Of a stretch of DNA of 64,000 bases, positions 8,738 to 20,300 are shown piece after piece. The notes beneath the pieces are model-generated. The model did not search any database. It was given only the letters and a program-made list of their open reading frames with translations, and was not told where the DNA came from. The stretch comes from Methylophilaceae bacterium. GTDB taxonomy: Bacteria > Pseudomonadota > Gammaproteobacteria > Burkholderiales > Methylophilaceae. Both the position numbers and the translations under genes were made by a program. The stretch covers positions 1 through 64,000 of the forward strand of contig JAPKBG010000001.1 of NCBI GenBank assembly GCA_028823485.1, given 5' to 3'. The stretch's first letter is position 1, and every line of letters begins with the position of its first letter.

Positions 8738-10039
8738 TTAAGAGTTGAAGTGATGCTTTAGAACAGAAATCATATACCCGTGATCTAACACGCCTGCACT
8801 CTCACGAATACTATGCATGGCCCACATAGGGTTGCCGACATCGACAGTTGGCATGCCTAGCTGTGCTGAAATAATAGGCCCGATGGTACTGCCGCAGCCT
8901 AGGTCGGTGCGGTGGGCGTATTCTTGGTAGGGGACTTTAGCTTGTTTACAGAGCTGAATAAAACGGGCAGCGGTATCAGCATTAGTGCTGTAGCGCTGGT
9001 TGGCGTTGGTTTTAATCACTGGGCCTTGGTTGATCGTTGCATGGTGCTCAGGCTCGTAGGCGGTTGGATGGTTCGGATGATAAGCATGAGCCATGTCTGC
9101 ACTGATAAAGAAGCTATTGGCAAAGCTGCGTAAGCGCTCTTCTTCATTGGCTTTATAGAAAGCACAGATGCGTTGAACGGTGTCGCTCATGAAGCTACCA
9201 CCTGCGCCAGTTGCACTTTCGCTACCGACTTCTTCATGGTCGAAGAAGGCACAGATGCTAGTTGCATCAGGGCTTTTTGCAGCAATCAGCGCTTGTAATG
9301 CTGCATGGCAAGAGGCTAAGTTGTCTAGCTGACTATCCGCAATAAACGCTTGATCTTGTCCCCATAGACTGCCTTTTTGTGTGTCGTAAATGGTTAAGTC
9401 CCAAGTGACAATATCGGCTGGGTTAATTGCTAAGTGTGCTGCAATGGTTTGGTCTAGTTGTTTTTTGGCTTCAGCACTGTCAGCGGCGTAGCCAAAAATC
9501 AGCGGTAATTGAGTTTGTTTGTTGAGTAATAAACCTTTTTCGTTTACATCACGGTTCATATGGATGGCTAGGTTAGGTAAGCGCACAATAGACTCTGTGA
9601 AATGTAATAAGTGCGTAGTGAAGTAGTCTCCATCGCGGACATTGACGCGACCAGCAATACTCAAATCTCGGTCTGTAAAGGTAGCTAATATTGGGCCGCC
9701 ATACACTTCAACCCCAAGTTGTATAACACCCTTATTTGCATATACTGCTTTTGGTTTTAAACGCAAACCGGGTGAGTCAGTATGAGCGCCTACTATCCTG
9801 AACCCAGCTTCTGCTATTGATTTTGAACCTAACGTGAACGCAATAATAGATGCGCCATCACGGGTGACGTAATAGCGACCATTTTCCTTGAGTTGCCATG
9901 GTTGGTTTTCAGTCAGCGGCTCAAAGCCATTTTCTGCTAATTGTTTAATCGACCTGTCAACCGCATGCCATGGACTAGGGCTAGCATCAATATAGTCGAG
10001 TAAATCTTGTGCTTGTTTGCTTGCCGCTACGGTTGTCAT
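8738..10039 (-). CDS. apeB: M18 family aminopeptidase
   Basis: A 433-residue cytosolic zinc aminopeptidase that trims N-terminal residues, preferring acidic ones in characterised members. Metal and catalytic motifs are present: AHTDSPGLR with His86 and Asp88, DSQLDNLASC near residue 240, FDHEEVGSES near 270 with the Glu-Glu pair, a further Asp in SADMAHA, and the C-terminal MHSIRE histidine. It starts nine bases downstream of hemF on the same strand, so it probably closes the purH-purD-hemF transcription unit. The peptidase would support amino-acid recycling. The frame is intact. Confidence 0.93.
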   Translation of the reverse strand: MTTVAASKQAQDLLDYIDASPSPWHAVDRSIKQLAENGFEPLTENQPWQLKENGRYYVTRDGASIIAFTLGSKSIAEAGFRIVGAHTDSPGLRLKPKAVYANKGVIQLGVEVYGGPILATFTDRDLSIAGRVNVRDGDYFTTHLLHFTESIVRLPNLAIHMNRDVNEKGLLLNKQTQLPLIFGYAADSAEAKKQLDQTIAAHLAINPADIVTWDLTIYDTQKGSLWGQDQAFIADSQLDNLASCHAALQALIAAKSPDATSICAFFDHEEVGSESATGAGGSFMSDTVQRICAFYKANEEERLRSFANSFFISADMAHAYHPNHPTAYEPEHHATINQGPVIKTNANQRYSTNADTAARFIQLCKQAKVPYQEYAHRTDLGCGSTIGPIISAQLGMPTVDVGNPMWAMHSIRESAGVLDHGYMISVLKHHFNS

Positions 10040-10047
10040 AGGTGCGA

Positions 10048-10959
10048 TTAAATCCAGTTTTTATCGATTAAAAAGTCAGTATACAGCTTCGCTTCTGGGC
10101 TGCCCGTTTTTGGTTTCCAGTCATAGCGCCATTTCACAATCGGCGGCATGGAAAGCAGGATGGACTCAGTTCGCCCGTTCGATTGCAAGCCAAATAGCGT
10201 GCCGCGATCAAACACCAAGTTAAACTCGACATAACGTCCACGGCGATAAGCTTGGAAGTCACGCTCATGTTCACCATAGGTGGTGTCTTTGCGACGTTGT
10301 ACAATCGGTAAGTAAGCTTGGGTGAATGCATCACCCACAGCACGCAGCATGGCGAAGCTTTGTTCAAACCCCAGCTCGTTAAAGTCATCAAAGAACACGC
10401 CACCAATGCCGCGTGGTTCTTGACGGTGTTTTAAATAAAAGTATTCGTCACAGTCTTTCTTGAAGCGTGGATATAAATCCTCACCAAACGACGCTAAGGC
10501 CTCTTTGTTGGTGCGATGGAAGTGTGCACAATCTTCTTCAAAGCCATAGTAAGGTGTTAAATCCATACCGCCACCAAACCACCAAATATCTTGTTCGGTT
10601 TCGTTTGATGCTTTCGCTACAAAGAAGCGGACATTCATATGCACAGTCGGCAGCATTGGATTGCGCGGATGAAACACGAGTGATACGCCCATGGCTTCCC
10701 AAGTGCGGCCAGCCGCTTCTGGATGCGCAACACTGGCAGCAGGCGGCAGTTTGTTGCCTAATACGTGGGAGAAGCCAATACCTGCACGTTCAAAGACATT
10801 GCCTTCTTCCAACATGCAAGAGTTGCCGCCACCACCTTCAGGTCGTTGCCAGCCATCGTGTAGGAATGTTTTGCCGTCGACGAGTTCGACTGAGTCGATA
10901 ATGCGGGCTTGAAGCCCTTGTAAATAATCATAGACGGCTTGTGAATTAATTGAGCTCAT
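10048..10959 (-). CDS. hemF: Oxygen-dependent coproporphyrinogen III oxidase
   Basis: A 303-residue cytosolic enzyme that oxidatively decarboxylates coproporphyrinogen III to protoporphyrinogen IX using O2, a late step of haem synthesis. Signatures are [22 protein letters not shown] and [17 protein letters not shown]. The open frame runs upstream to 11022, but that extension lies inside purD; ATG at 10959 gives the normal N-terminus ([13 protein letters not shown]) four bases after the purD stop, so I use it. This tight spacing implies coupling to purD. The frame is intact, supporting aerobic haem synthesis for cytochromes such as the one at 5.6 kb. Confidence 0.96.
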   Translation of the reverse strand: MSSINSQAVYDYLQGLQARIIDSVELVDGKTFLHDGWQRPEGGGGNSCMLEEGNVFERAGIGFSHVLGNKLPPAASVAHPEAAGRTWEAMGVSLVFHPRNPMLPTVHMNVRFFVAKASNETEQDIWWFGGGMDLTPYYGFEEDCAHFHRTNKEALASFGEDLYPRFKKDCDEYFYLKHRQEPRGIGGVFFDDFNELGFEQSFAMLRAVGDAFTQAYLPIVQRRKDTTYGEHERDFQAYRRGRYVEFNLVFDRGTLFGLQSNGRTESILLSMPPIVKWRYDWKPKTGSPEAKLYTDFLIDKNWI

Positions 10960-10963
10960 CGGA

Positions 10964-12232
10964 TTAACCTTTGACTGCACGGTAGCCAATATCGGTGCGA
11001 TGCTGTGCACCAACAAACTCAATATCTGCTAGCGTTTTATACGCTTGTTGTTGTGCAAACTTAACTGTTTCACCTAAAGCGGTGACGCAGAGTACACGGC
11101 CGCCACTGGTGACCACTTTGCCATTAACTAATTTAGTTCCCGCGTGGAAGACATAAGCGCCTTCTAACTGCTTGTCTAAACCTGTGATTTCGTCGCCAAG
11201 CTTTGGTGTGGCTGGATAGTTGGCACTGGCCATCACTACGCCTAGGGCAAATCGCCTATCCCACTCTGTTTCTGCTTGGTTTAATGTGCCATTCACCGCA
11301 TGTAGCACTAACGTTAATAGGTCGGACTTTAAGCGCATAAAAATCGGCTGTGTTTCTGGGTCGCCCATTCGGCAGTTGAATTCTAATGTTTTGATATCGC
11401 CATCAGGGCTAATCATCAAACCTGCGTATAAGAAGCCTGTGAACGGAATACCATCTTTCGCCATACCTTCGACGGTTGGTCTGATGATTTCGCGCATGGC
11501 TTTTGCGTGAATTTCTGGTGTGACAACTGGCGCAGGGGAGTAAGCGCCCATGCCGCCAGTATTAGGCCCTTGGTCGCCATCTAATAAGCGTTTATGGTCT
11601 TGGCTGGTGGCTAGCGGCAGAATGTTCGTGCCATCGACCATCACCATAAAACTGGCTTCTTCACCGGTTAAAAATTCTTCAATCACAACGCGCGCACCTG
11701 CACCACCAAATTTATTGCCACCTAGCATCATGTCAACAGCGTCATGGGCTTCTTGATTGGTTATTGCCACGACAACGCCTTTACCTGCGGCTAAACCATC
11801 AGCTTTAATAACAATGGGTGCGCCTTGCTGGTCAATATACTCGTGAGCAGGCTTAGCGTCAGAAAACGTTTCATAGGCTGCAGTCGGAATGTGGTAGCGA
11901 ATCATAAAGGCTTTAGAAAAATCTTTAGACGACTCTAGTTGTGCTGCTGCTTGTGTTGGACCAAATATTTTCAGGCCAGCTGCTTGAAATTTATCTACTA
12001 CGCCTTGGCTAAGCGGTGCTTCTGGACCAACGATGGTTACGTCTATATTTTCATCTTTAGCAAACTGTACCAGTCCATCAATATCAGTAATAGCGACATT
12101 GGTCATGTTTGGGCTAGTTGCAGTGCCAGCATTACCTGGCGCTACGTAGATGCGGCTGACTTCTTTATTTTCTGTGATTTTCCAAGCAAGCGCATGTTCA
12201 CGCCCACCAGAACCAATGACCAAAACTTTCAT
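10964..12232 (-). CDS. purD: Phosphoribosylamine-glycine ligase (GAR synthetase)
   Basis: A 422-residue ATP-grasp enzyme of de novo purine synthesis joining glycine to phosphoribosylamine. It starts with [15 protein letters not shown] and has the [21 protein letters not shown]-grasp segment, [20 protein letters not shown] and [12 protein letters not shown]. Length is standard. It lies 25 bp downstream of purH and four bases upstream of hemF on the same strand. Purine synthesis genes purH and purD are commonly paired. The frame is intact. Confidence 0.97.
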   Translation of the reverse strand: MKVLVIGSGGREHALAWKITENKEVSRIYVAPGNAGTATSPNMTNVAITDIDGLVQFAKDENIDVTIVGPEAPLSQGVVDKFQAAGLKIFGPTQAAAQLESSKDFSKAFMIRYHIPTAAYETFSDAKPAHEYIDQQGAPIVIKADGLAAGKGVVVAITNQEAHDAVDMMLGGNKFGGAGARVVIEEFLTGEEASFMVMVDGTNILPLATSQDHKRLLDGDQGPNTGGMGAYSPAPVVTPEIHAKAMREIIRPTVEGMAKDGIPFTGFLYAGLMISPDGDIKTLEFNCRMGDPETQPIFMRLKSDLLTLVLHAVNGTLNQAETEWDRRFALGVVMASANYPATPKLGDEITGLDKQLEGAYVFHAGTKLVNGKVVTSGGRVLCVTALGETVKFAQQQAYKTLADIEFVGAQHRTDIGYRAVKG

Positions 12233-12257
12233 CCGATTACTTCCTTGTTGCTGTTGA

Positions 12258-13844
12258 TTAATGTCTAAAGTGACGAACGCCAGTCATGATCATGGCTAAG
12301 CCACGTTCATCAGCTGCTGCAATGACTTCGTCATCACGCATGCTTCCACCTGGTTGAATCACACAAATCGCCCCTGCGTCTGCTAGTACATCGACACCAT
12401 CACGGAATGGGAAGAATGCATCAGAAGCGACGACAGAACCTTCCAAGCTCAAACCTGCATGCTCTGCTTTAATCGCAGCAATTTTTGTACTATCAACGCG
12501 GCTCATTTGGCCAGCACCTACGCCTAGTGTCATGCCATCACCACAGAATACGATAGCATTTGATTTAACGTATTTCGCCACATTCCATGCGAACAAACAA
12601 TCTTTCATTTGTGCTGGTGTCGGCTGTTTTTTAGTTACGACTGTTAAGTCAGTCATTGTTAACTCGTGGATGTCCGATGTTTGTACCAATAGGCCTGAAC
12701 CAACGCGTTTTGTATCGTGTGAATTGTGACCTTGTTCCCAAGGTGTGTCACCACCAGTTGGCAAAGCAATTTTTAATACACGCACATTCTTTTTAGCGCT
12801 GAAGATTGCTAATGCTTCTTCGGTATATTCTGGCGCAATTAACACTTCTAAGAACTGCTGTGAAATTGCATCGGCGGCGGCTTTGTCCACTGGCATATTG
12901 AAAGCGAGGATACCACCAAATGCACTGGTTGAATCTGTTTTCAATGCTTTGCTATAAGCCTCTAATGCAGTATCTGCTAATGCTACACCACATGGGTTCG
13001 CATGCTTCACAATCACACAGGCATTGCTGTCGAAAGATTTGACCGCTTCCCATGCTGCATCGGCATCATTGATGTTGTTAAAACTGAGCTCTTTACCTTG
13101 CAATTGCTCTGCTGTCACCAATGTACCTGGTGCAGGGCATTGGTCTTGGTAGTATGCCGCACTTTGATGTGGGTTTTCACCATACCGTAGTTCTTGCACT
13201 TTCGTAAAGCGCGTATTCATTTGGCCTGGATAGGCATTGCGTGTGCCGTCTTCGTTAAAGCTAGACAGGTAATCACTAATCGCACCGTCGTAGTTGCTGA
13301 CACGGTTGAATGCCGCTACTGATAGTGCGAATGTTGTTTTCTCAGCCAGTTGGCTATTGTTTGCATTGAGTTCAGCAATCACTGCTGTGTATTGGCCTGC
13401 ATCGGTCATCACGGCAACGTCTTTCCAATTTTTTGCCGCTGAACGTAACATAGCTGGGCCGCCAATATCAATATTCTCAATCGCGTCTTCTAGTTTGCAA
13501 TCAGGCTTCGCTACTGTTGCTTCGAATGGGTAGAGGTTAACCACTAACATGTCGATGTTTGGAATGTCTGATTCTTGCATGATTTTTACATGAGCCGGCA
13601 AATCGCGACGGCCTAACAAACCACCATGCACTTTAGGGTGCAACGTTTTGACGCGACCATCTAACATTTCAGGGAACCCAGTATAGTCACTGACTTCAAT
13701 CACAGGAATGTCGTTTTCACGGAATAGTTTGGCGGTGCCGCCAGTTGAAAGAATTTCGATGCCTAGTGCATGTAGACTTTGCGCCAGTTCAACAACACCT
13801 TTTTTGTCTGAAACGCTGATGAGTGCTCTTCTGATGTTTGCCAT
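12258..13844 (-). CDS. purH: Bifunctional AICAR transformylase/IMP cyclohydrolase
   Basis: A 528-residue protein catalysing the last two steps to IMP. The N-terminal MGS-like cyclohydrolase domain ([17 protein letters not shown], residues 5-21, to about 200) is followed by the transformylase domain with its [10 protein letters not shown] Lys-His motif near residue 264 and the C-terminal [12 protein letters not shown] segment. The length is typical. It heads the purH-purD-hemF-aminopeptidase run and is separated from fis by 134 bp containing a CTTTAAATAG direct repeat just before the gene. The frame is intact. Confidence 0.97.
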   Translation of the reverse strand: MANIRRALISVSDKKGVVELAQSLHALGIEILSTGGTAKLFRENDIPVIEVSDYTGFPEMLDGRVKTLHPKVHGGLLGRRDLPAHVKIMQESDIPNIDMLVVNLYPFEATVAKPDCKLEDAIENIDIGGPAMLRSAAKNWKDVAVMTDAGQYTAVIAELNANNSQLAEKTTFALSVAAFNRVSNYDGAISDYLSSFNEDGTRNAYPGQMNTRFTKVQELRYGENPHQSAAYYQDQCPAPGTLVTAEQLQGKELSFNNINDADAAWEAVKSFDSNACVIVKHANPCGVALADTALEAYSKALKTDSTSAFGGILAFNMPVDKAAADAISQQFLEVLIAPEYTEEALAIFSAKKNVRVLKIALPTGGDTPWEQGHNSHDTKRVGSGLLVQTSDIHELTMTDLTVVTKKQPTPAQMKDCLFAWNVAKYVKSNAIVFCGDGMTLGVGAGQMSRVDSTKIAAIKAEHAGLSLEGSVVASDAFFPFRDGVDVLADAGAICVIQPGGSMRDDEVIAAADERGLAMIMTGVRHFRH

Positions 13845-13978
13845 AGTTTTACTTTAAATAGCTTTGCTTTAAATAGTTGTAATTTAATGAATATGGTTGG
13901 CGAGTGTTAAGCAGTGAGGCTGCATAACTGACTGCCTTATTTGTGATTATTGACGGCAGATTGTTATTAGTTAAAAGC

Positions 13979-14215
13979 TTAATCTATATTGTGCGTCGCC
14001 ATTTTTTTTCGTAATGTGTTTCGGTTGATGCCTAATATTTCAGCGGCTTTACTTTGGTTGCCTCCGACTTTATTTAGGATATATTCCAACATCGGCTTTT
14101 CAACGCAAGCTAGCACCATATCGTAAATTGCATGAGGCTGTTCGCCTTCTAAGTACGTGAAGTAATCCTCTAGTGATTCTTTAACGCTTTCGCCTAGCTT
14201 GGATGACCCGCCCAT
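13979..14215 (-). CDS. fis: Fis-family nucleoid DNA-binding regulator
   Basis: A 78-residue protein whose C-terminal half is the Fis helix-turn-helix (NQSKAAEILGINRNTLRKK). E. coli Fis is 98 residues; betaproteobacterial versions are commonly shorter at the N-terminus. Its ATG overlaps the last base of the dusB stop codon, so translation is coupled to dusB, the same dusB-fis operon order known from enterics. Fis bends DNA and activates rRNA and growth-phase promoters. The last residues end just after the recognition helix, as expected. Frame and key basic residues are intact. Confidence 0.92.
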   Translation of the reverse strand: MGGSSKLGESVKESLEDYFTYLEGEQPHAIYDMVLACVEKPMLEYILNKVGGNQSKAAEILGINRNTLRKKMATHNID

Positions 14216-15246
14216 TATGCCGCTTTCGGTTCTTTGGTTGTTTTGGTGTCAGCGTCTTCGTAGACAAGTCGCTCACTTCGTGATTGTAGCTCCGAGAAGA
14301 AATCACTAATAGATTGCAATTGTAGTTCTGTTGTTTGCAAGGTGTTCATATGGTGACGGAAGGCGGCTGAACCAACTAAACCTTTTGTGTACCAAGAAAT
14401 ATGCTTACGTGCAACTCGCATGCCAGATAACTCACCATAAAATGCATATAAATCATGCAGATGTTCTAGCATGACCGTATGAATTTCTTCTACCGTTGGT
14501 GGTAGTAGGTGTGTGCCTGTTTCTAAGAAATGTTGTATTTCACGGAAAATCCAAGGCCGCCCTTGTGCAGCGCGACCAATCATCACAGCATCTGCACCCG
14601 TGTAATCTAAAACATATTTGGCTTTTTCTGGCGTGGTGATATCACCATTGGCAATTAGTGGAATATTAATCGAGTCTTTAACTGCCGCAATCGTATCGTA
14701 TTCCGCATCACCTTTATAAGCACAAGCGCGCGTGCGGCCATGCATGGCAAGTGCTTGTACGCCAATGTCTTCTGCCATTTTGGCAATGGCTATCGCATTG
14801 CGATTGTCTTTATCCCAGCCAGTACGAATCTTGAGAGTAACAGGCACATTCACTGCATTAACCACGGCTTTTAAAATTTGTGAAACAAGCGGCTCATCTT
14901 TGAGTAATGCAGAACCTGCCATGACATTACAGATTTTCTTCGCTGGACAACCCATATTGATATCAATGATTTGCGCGCCATTATCTACATTATGTTTCGC
15001 AGCTTCAGCCATCATCGCCGGATCTGCACCAGCAATTTGTACGGAAATAGGATCAACTTCGCCTTCGTGGTTGGCACGACGTCGCGTTTTTTCACTACCA
15101 TAAAGTAATGAATTTGATGTCACCATTTCAGAAACAGCAAGGCCAGCACCCATTTTTTTACACAATTGGCGAAAAGGTCTATCCGTGACGCCAGCCATAG
15201 GGGCGACGACCAAATTGTTTTTTAGCGTAATGTGACCAATTTGCAT
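14215..15246 (-). CDS. dusB: tRNA-dihydrouridine synthase B
   Basis: A 343-residue FMN-dependent TIM-barrel enzyme that reduces uridines in the tRNA D-loop. The N-terminal NLVVAPMAGVTDRPFR is typical. The catalytic cysteine lies in INMGCPAKKICN near residue 100, and phosphate-binding motifs include NGDITTPEKA and DAVMIGRAAQGRPWIF. The C-terminal tail beyond about residue 325 is acidic and low-complexity. It is followed by fis with a one-base overlap. The frame is intact. Confidence 0.96.
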   Translation of the reverse strand: MQIGHITLKNNLVVAPMAGVTDRPFRQLCKKMGAGLAVSEMVTSNSLLYGSEKTRRRANHEGEVDPISVQIAGADPAMMAEAAKHNVDNGAQIIDINMGCPAKKICNVMAGSALLKDEPLVSQILKAVVNAVNVPVTLKIRTGWDKDNRNAIAIAKMAEDIGVQALAMHGRTRACAYKGDAEYDTIAAVKDSINIPLIANGDITTPEKAKYVLDYTGADAVMIGRAAQGRPWIFREIQHFLETGTHLLPPTVEEIHTVMLEHLHDLYAFYGELSGMRVARKHISWYTKGLVGSAAFRHHMNTLQTTELQLQSISDFFSELQSRSERLVYEDADTKTTKEPKAA

Positions 15247-15386
15247 AGTTAATAGTGTGCAACGAAAAGGTTGACTATTTTATACGCAATTTGGCTTATA
15301 GGGAACCAAAACCTTGATGATTTTTAGTGAATATTTCTGCTGAGAGTTGTAGGTTAAAGCTGTGGAGAATGACGATACTTGTTCAT

Positions 15387-16007
15387 TCATCTCTGACGCA
15401 AATTAATGTGTGTCTTAACCAGTGCTTCTGCATGGTTTCTAAATCGTTTTCCTTCGATGTCTTTTACCCACATATGCAAGAGACCGCCAAAAAATAAATG
15501 AGTATCCATTGCAAGGTCTGCTGGGGAATGATTGGAGTTAATGAGGTGTTGGCGGTGCGCATCTTGATAGACTTGTTCAATCTTTTCGACAATGTCAGAG
15601 CAGTTGATCAGAATTTGTTGTAATACGTCGGCAAGCTCATCAACATACTCACATTTAATCATGAGTACTTCGTATGTTTGACGTGTGGCTTGGTCTTCGT
15701 TAAGGGTGTGTATGGTGGCTAACAAGAAGTTTTCGATGCGCTTTAACGGATTTTTCTCACTGGTGCTAGCCAATAGCGTGTCATCAATGCGGTCAATGAA
15801 GGGGAGGAATACTTGTTCACGCATAATGTGAAATAACGCTGTTTTATTCTCAAAGTGCCAATACACTGCACCGCGCGTGACGCCGGCATGTTTGGCGATT
15901 TTTTCTAAACTAGTTTTGCTAACCCCGTTCTGTGAGAATAGCTCACGAGCCGCCTTAATAATGCGCTGACGCGTAATCTCTGCATCTTCTTTTGTCTTAC
16001 GAACCAT
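15387..16007 (-). CDS. TetR/AcrR-family repressor of the adjacent RND efflux operon
   Basis: A 206-residue regulator. The N-terminal HTH reads GVTRGAVYWHFENKTALF (about residues 46-63), and the start MVRKTKEDAEITRQRI matches AcrR/TtgR/MtrR. The C-terminal ligand-binding half is of the AcrR type. It is divergent from the adaptor gene, with 143 bp between starts containing two operator-like repeats. It likely represses the pump and itself until an inducing compound binds; this is inferred from family and layout. The frame is intact. Confidence 0.92.
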   Translation of the reverse strand: MVRKTKEDAEITRQRIIKAARELFSQNGVSKTSLEKIAKHAGVTRGAVYWHFENKTALFHIMREQVFLPFIDRIDDTLLASTSEKNPLKRIENFLLATIHTLNEDQATRQTYEVLMIKCEYVDELADVLQQILINCSDIVEKIEQVYQDAHRQHLINSNHSPADLAMDTHLFFGGLLHMWVKDIEGKRFRNHAEALVKTHINLRQR

Positions 16008-16062
16008 ATTTTCCGTGAACCTTTTATGAAGCTTTCAGAATCTTGCCATAAAAACTATTTAC

Positions 16063-16103
16063 ATACATTCATGTTTGTATATAATATACATTCAATCTTG
16101 TAT
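16063..16103. promoter_or_regulatory. Two direct copies of an AcrR/TtgR-like operator
   Basis: Two 18-bp imperfect palindromes occur in the divergent intergenic region: ATACATTCATGTTTGTAT (16063-16080) and ATACATTCAATCTTGTAT (16086-16103). They are identical at 15 of 18 positions and spaced 23 bp start to start, so they fall roughly two helical turns apart on one DNA face. Each has ATACA/TGTAT arms, resembling the ACATACATT half-sites bound by AcrR and TtgR repressors. Binding by the adjacent TetR protein is inferred. Confidence 0.75.
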
Positions 16104-16150
16104 GTTTGCAAGTTTAACGTTATTTGAACAATATTAATATAGAGGCTGCA

Positions 16151-17335
16151 ATGGTTAACCTTACTCATAAAACACATCACGCGATGCTTGCTATTGGCGC
16201 TACACTTTTATTGGTGGCATGTGGGCAACAAGGCCCAGATTCGCAGCAACCAGCTGCAATGCCGGCAATGCCAGTCAGCGTGCTAGAAGTTCAACCAGCG
16301 ACTGTACCGATTCAAGCAGAAGCTGTTGCGCAAACAGAGGGTGCTAAAGAAGTTGAAATAAGACCGCGTGTCGGTGGCATTATATTGAAGAAGTTATTTG
16401 AAGAAGGTGCTGAGATTAAAGCAGGGCAGCCGATGTTCTTAATTGACCCTGTGCCGTATAAAATGAAAGCGACGCAAGCGCGTGCGCATCTTGCACAGAA
16501 AAATGCACGTGTGCAACAAACTAAGCGAGAAGCTGAACGATTAAAAACACTTTTAGATACCAAGTCGATTAGTCAACGGGAATATGATAATGCTGTATCT
16601 GACCATGCGATGGCAGATGCCAGCGTTCAAGAGTTTAGAGCCATGTTGCATGAGGCTGAATTGAATTTGTCTTATGCAACAGTAAAAGCGCCTGAGAGCG
16701 GTATGGCGGGTCGTTTTCAGTATTCAGAAGGTGCGCTGGTAAATGCCAATACGAGTTTGTTAACGACGATTGTGCAAACCTCACCAATCTGGGTGCGCTT
16801 TAGCTTGTCTGATTCTGAATTAACACAATTAGGCGGCATGCTGACAAGTGAGTCAGTAGAAGGTATTGATTTAATCTTACCTGACGGCACTCAATATCCA
16901 GAGACAGGTAAATTAAACTTTTCAGCCAGCAGTATCGACCCTGCATTAGGCACACAGCAGTTACGCGCAGAGTTTAAAAATGCAGATAAAAAATTGATTC
17001 CTGGTCAGTTTGTTCGCATCCGTGTGACGACAGGAAGTAATGAAGGTGTGTTCTTAGTGCCGCAAGCGGCTGTGCTCTCTAGTGAGCAAGGTAAATTTGT
17101 ATTCGTCGCAGAAACCGATGATAAAGGGAATACTGTTGCTGCTGTTAGGCCAGTACAAGCGGGTAGTTGGAGTGGTCAAGACTGGGTGATATTAGGCGGT
17201 TTAAAACAAGGCGATAAAGTGATTGTTGATAACTTGATTAAAGTTCGACCTGGCGCACCTGTAGCACCTAAGCAGCCCGCACCACCAATCAATAATACGG
17301 CTGATGCACCAAAAAATCCTGACGATAAAAAGTAA
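16151..17335 (+). CDS. RND efflux periplasmic adaptor lipoprotein (AcrA/MexA type)
   Basis: A 394-residue membrane-fusion protein. A signal sequence with lipobox LLVAC (Cys24) predicts anchoring in the inner membrane. Barrel-sandwich halves surround an alpha-helical hairpin (about residues 95-165, AHLAQKNARVQQTKREAERL), followed by the beta-barrel (SPIWVRFSLSDSEL) and the membrane-proximal domain. ATG 16151 is chosen because an AGAGG site sits just upstream and the signal peptide then has a normal length; the TTG at 16124 would add nine residues. It is the first gene of the efflux operon, 23 bp before the pump gene. The C-terminus is proline-rich and charged. Confidence 0.94.
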   Translation: MVNLTHKTHHAMLAIGATLLLVACGQQGPDSQQPAAMPAMPVSVLEVQPATVPIQAEAVAQTEGAKEVEIRPRVGGIILKKLFEEGAEIKAGQPMFLIDPVPYKMKATQARAHLAQKNARVQQTKREAERLKTLLDTKSISQREYDNAVSDHAMADASVQEFRAMLHEAELNLSYATVKAPESGMAGRFQYSEGALVNANTSLLTTIVQTSPIWVRFSLSDSELTQLGGMLTSESVEGIDLILPDGTQYPETGKLNFSASSIDPALGTQQLRAEFKNADKKLIPGQFVRIRVTTGSNEGVFLVPQAAVLSSEQGKFVFVAETDDKGNTVAAVRPVQAGSWSGQDWVILGGLKQGDKVIVDNLIKVRPGAPVAPKQPAPPINNTADAPKNPDDKK

Positions 17336-17358
17336 TGTAAAGAATAGGTAAATAGATT

Positions 17359-20300
17359 ATGACCAAGTTTTTTATTACTAGGCCGATATTTGCCTCAGTA
17401 TTGTCCATCATTATTGTACTATCAGGTTTAGCTGCTGCTTTTCAGTTGCCGATTGCACAATATCCTGAAATCGCACCGCCGACGGTTCAAATTACTGCCA
17501 GCTATCCTGGTGCAAGTGCCGATACGCTTTCTAAAACCGTGGCTGCGCCGATTGAAGAGCAATTGAGCGGCGTTGATAATCTACTGTACTTTAGTTCTAG
17601 CGCAGATTCTAGTGGCGTCTTAGTGATGACGGCTACGTTTGATATTGGTACGGATGTTGATCAAGCGACCTTTAATGTCAGTAACCGTGTGAATATTGCA
17701 ACGCCGCGACTACCAGCTGAAGTACGTCGAAATGGTTTAATCGTACAGAAAAAATCGAATGATATTTTAATGGCGGCGATGTTGACATCGACCAATGAAA
17801 AACATAATCGTTTATACCTAAGTAACTACGCTACGCTAAATGTATTGGATGAGATGAAACGCACCAAAGGCGTGGGTGATGCGACCATTGTCGGTGGGCA
17901 AGATTATTCAATGCGGGTTTGGTTGCGACCAGACCGCATGGCGCAATTAGGCATTAGCACAACAGATGTCGCTAATGCGATTAGTGCACAAAATAACCAG
18001 TATGCGGCAGGTAAAATTGGTGCAAATCCTGCACCAGATAGCCAACAATTAATCTATACCGTGACGGCAAAAGGTCGTTTGTTAGAGCCAGAAGAATTCG
18101 GCAATATCATTGTGCGAGCTGACGGCCCCAATGGCATTTTGTATCTGAAAGATGTTGCCCGTATTGAGCTGGGTGCGCAAAGTTATAACACCTCATCAAC
18201 CTTAAACGGTGAGACGGGTGTGGCGATTCTCGTGTTCTTGCAAAGTGGTGCTAACGCATTGGATACGGCTGGCGCAATTAAAACGAAACTAGCCGAATTG
18301 CAAGAAGACTTTCCTGAAGGCATGACCTATGCTATTCCTTATGACACCAGTGATTTCGTTGCTTCGACGATTGGTGAGGTATTACATACGTTTGTTGAAG
18401 CCTTAGTATTGGTTGTCTTAGTGGTATTCCTATTCTTGCAGAATTGGCGCGCAACACTTATCCCCGTTATTGCGGTGCCTATTTCACTCATCGGTACATT
18501 TTCTGGACTTTATATTTTTGGCTTCTCAATCAACTTATTGACATTATTCGCCATGATTCTGGCTGTCGGCATTGTGGTCGATGATGCGATTGTGGTGCTA
18601 GAAAATACTGAAAGATTAATGGCGGAAGAGGGGTTGAACCCATTTCAAGCAGCCGCCAAATCAATCAGCCAAGTATCTGGGGCTGTGATTGCGATGACCT
18701 TAGTGGTCTGCGCGGTATTTGTACCAGTTGCTTTTCAAGGTGGTATCGCAGGACAGCTCTATCGGCAATTTGCAATTACAGTCGCGATTGCGGTGGTGAT
18801 TTCAGGTGTAGTGGCATTGACATTAACCCCTGCATTGTGTGCCATGATTCTAAAAAATACGCATGGAAAAGAAAATGCTTTTTTTAGAAAATTCAATAGC
18901 GGCTTTAAATGGTTATCTCATTTATACACCAATACGGTCAACTTAACCTTGCACCATAAAATCATTGGTGGTGTTGTATTTGGTGGCTTTATTATCGCGA
19001 TGTTAGTGCTTTTTCGCGCGGTGCCAGGCAGTCTTGTGCCAGCAGAAGACCAAGGCTATATTATCTCGGCCATTGTGATGCCAGATAATGCGACTTTAAG
19101 TAGAACAAGTAAAACCACTGAAAACATTCGTGCTGCGATTGCACAAGATGAAGCTGCGGCAGCTCAATTTGTGATTAACGGATTTGAGTTGTTCACTGGT
19201 AGTAATAAAACCAATGCGGCCACCATGTTTGTCAGGTTAACTGACTGGGATGAAAGAAGCAAAACTGCAGATGACATGGTGGGTAAATTAACTGGTATCG
19301 GGATGATGCAGCCAGATGGTTTGGGCTTTGCGGTGAATCCGCCTGCCATTCGAGGTCTGGGTTCAGCAGGTGGCTTTGAAGTGTATGTGCAAAGTCAGCG
19401 TGACTCCGATCCCATTAAACTCGCACAAGTGATGAACAATTTGATGGGCGCGATGCGTGCAGAACCAAGCTTAACTGGGTTGAATAGCTTTTTCCGTCCA
19501 ACGGTACCGCAGTTGAAAATAGAAGTGGATGAAGCAAAAGCAATTTCGCTTAATGTGAATATTGCTGATATTTACGCAACATTACAAAGCACTATGGGGC
19601 AATATTATGTTAATGATTTCAATAAAAATGGCCGCACTTATCGCGTGCAATTGCAAGCTGAAGCAGGCTTTAGAATGCAGCCTAAAGACTTAGGTAAAGT
19701 CTATGTGCGTAGCCAACCAACTGAAGCGAACCCCAAAGGAAATATGATTCCATTGTCAGCGATTAGTAAGGTTCACAATGTTATTGGTGCAGAGCAGCTG
19801 GAACGCTATAACGGTTTATTGTCAGCCAAAATATTCGGTAGTGGCGCCCCTGGCGTGAGTTCTGGTGATGCCATTAATACGGTAGAGCGACTTGCGAAAG
19901 CCAGTTTGCCAGATGGCTATAAAATTGCATGGACAGGGCAAGCCTACCAAGAGAAACGCACAGGCAATGCAGCGATGCTCGCCTTTGGCTTTGCCATTAT
20001 TATGGTATTCTTGATTTTGGCCGCGCAATTTGAAACGTGGGCATTACCACTGGCTGTGATTATGGCCGTGCCATTTGCATTAACGGGTGCGCTATTAGCC
20101 GTGCTATTCCGCGGCATGCCGAATGATATTTACTTCCAAATTGGCTTGATTACCTTGATTGGCTTGGCGACAAAGAATGCCATTTTGATTGTGGAATTTG
20201 CTAGCCAGAAAATGGAAGAAGGCATGCCTGTCGCGCAAGCTGCATTAGAAGCGGCAAGGCTGCGGTTTAGACCGATTATCATGACATCAATGGCCTTTGT

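Noticed and set aside
10467-10901. 144-codon ORF on the plus strand
   Set aside because: Antisense to the well-supported hemF gene, with composition typical of a shadow frame.
13849-13880. Short direct repeat CTTTAAATAG upstream of purH
   Set aside because: Two copies only in AT-rich DNA; not enough to propose an operator.
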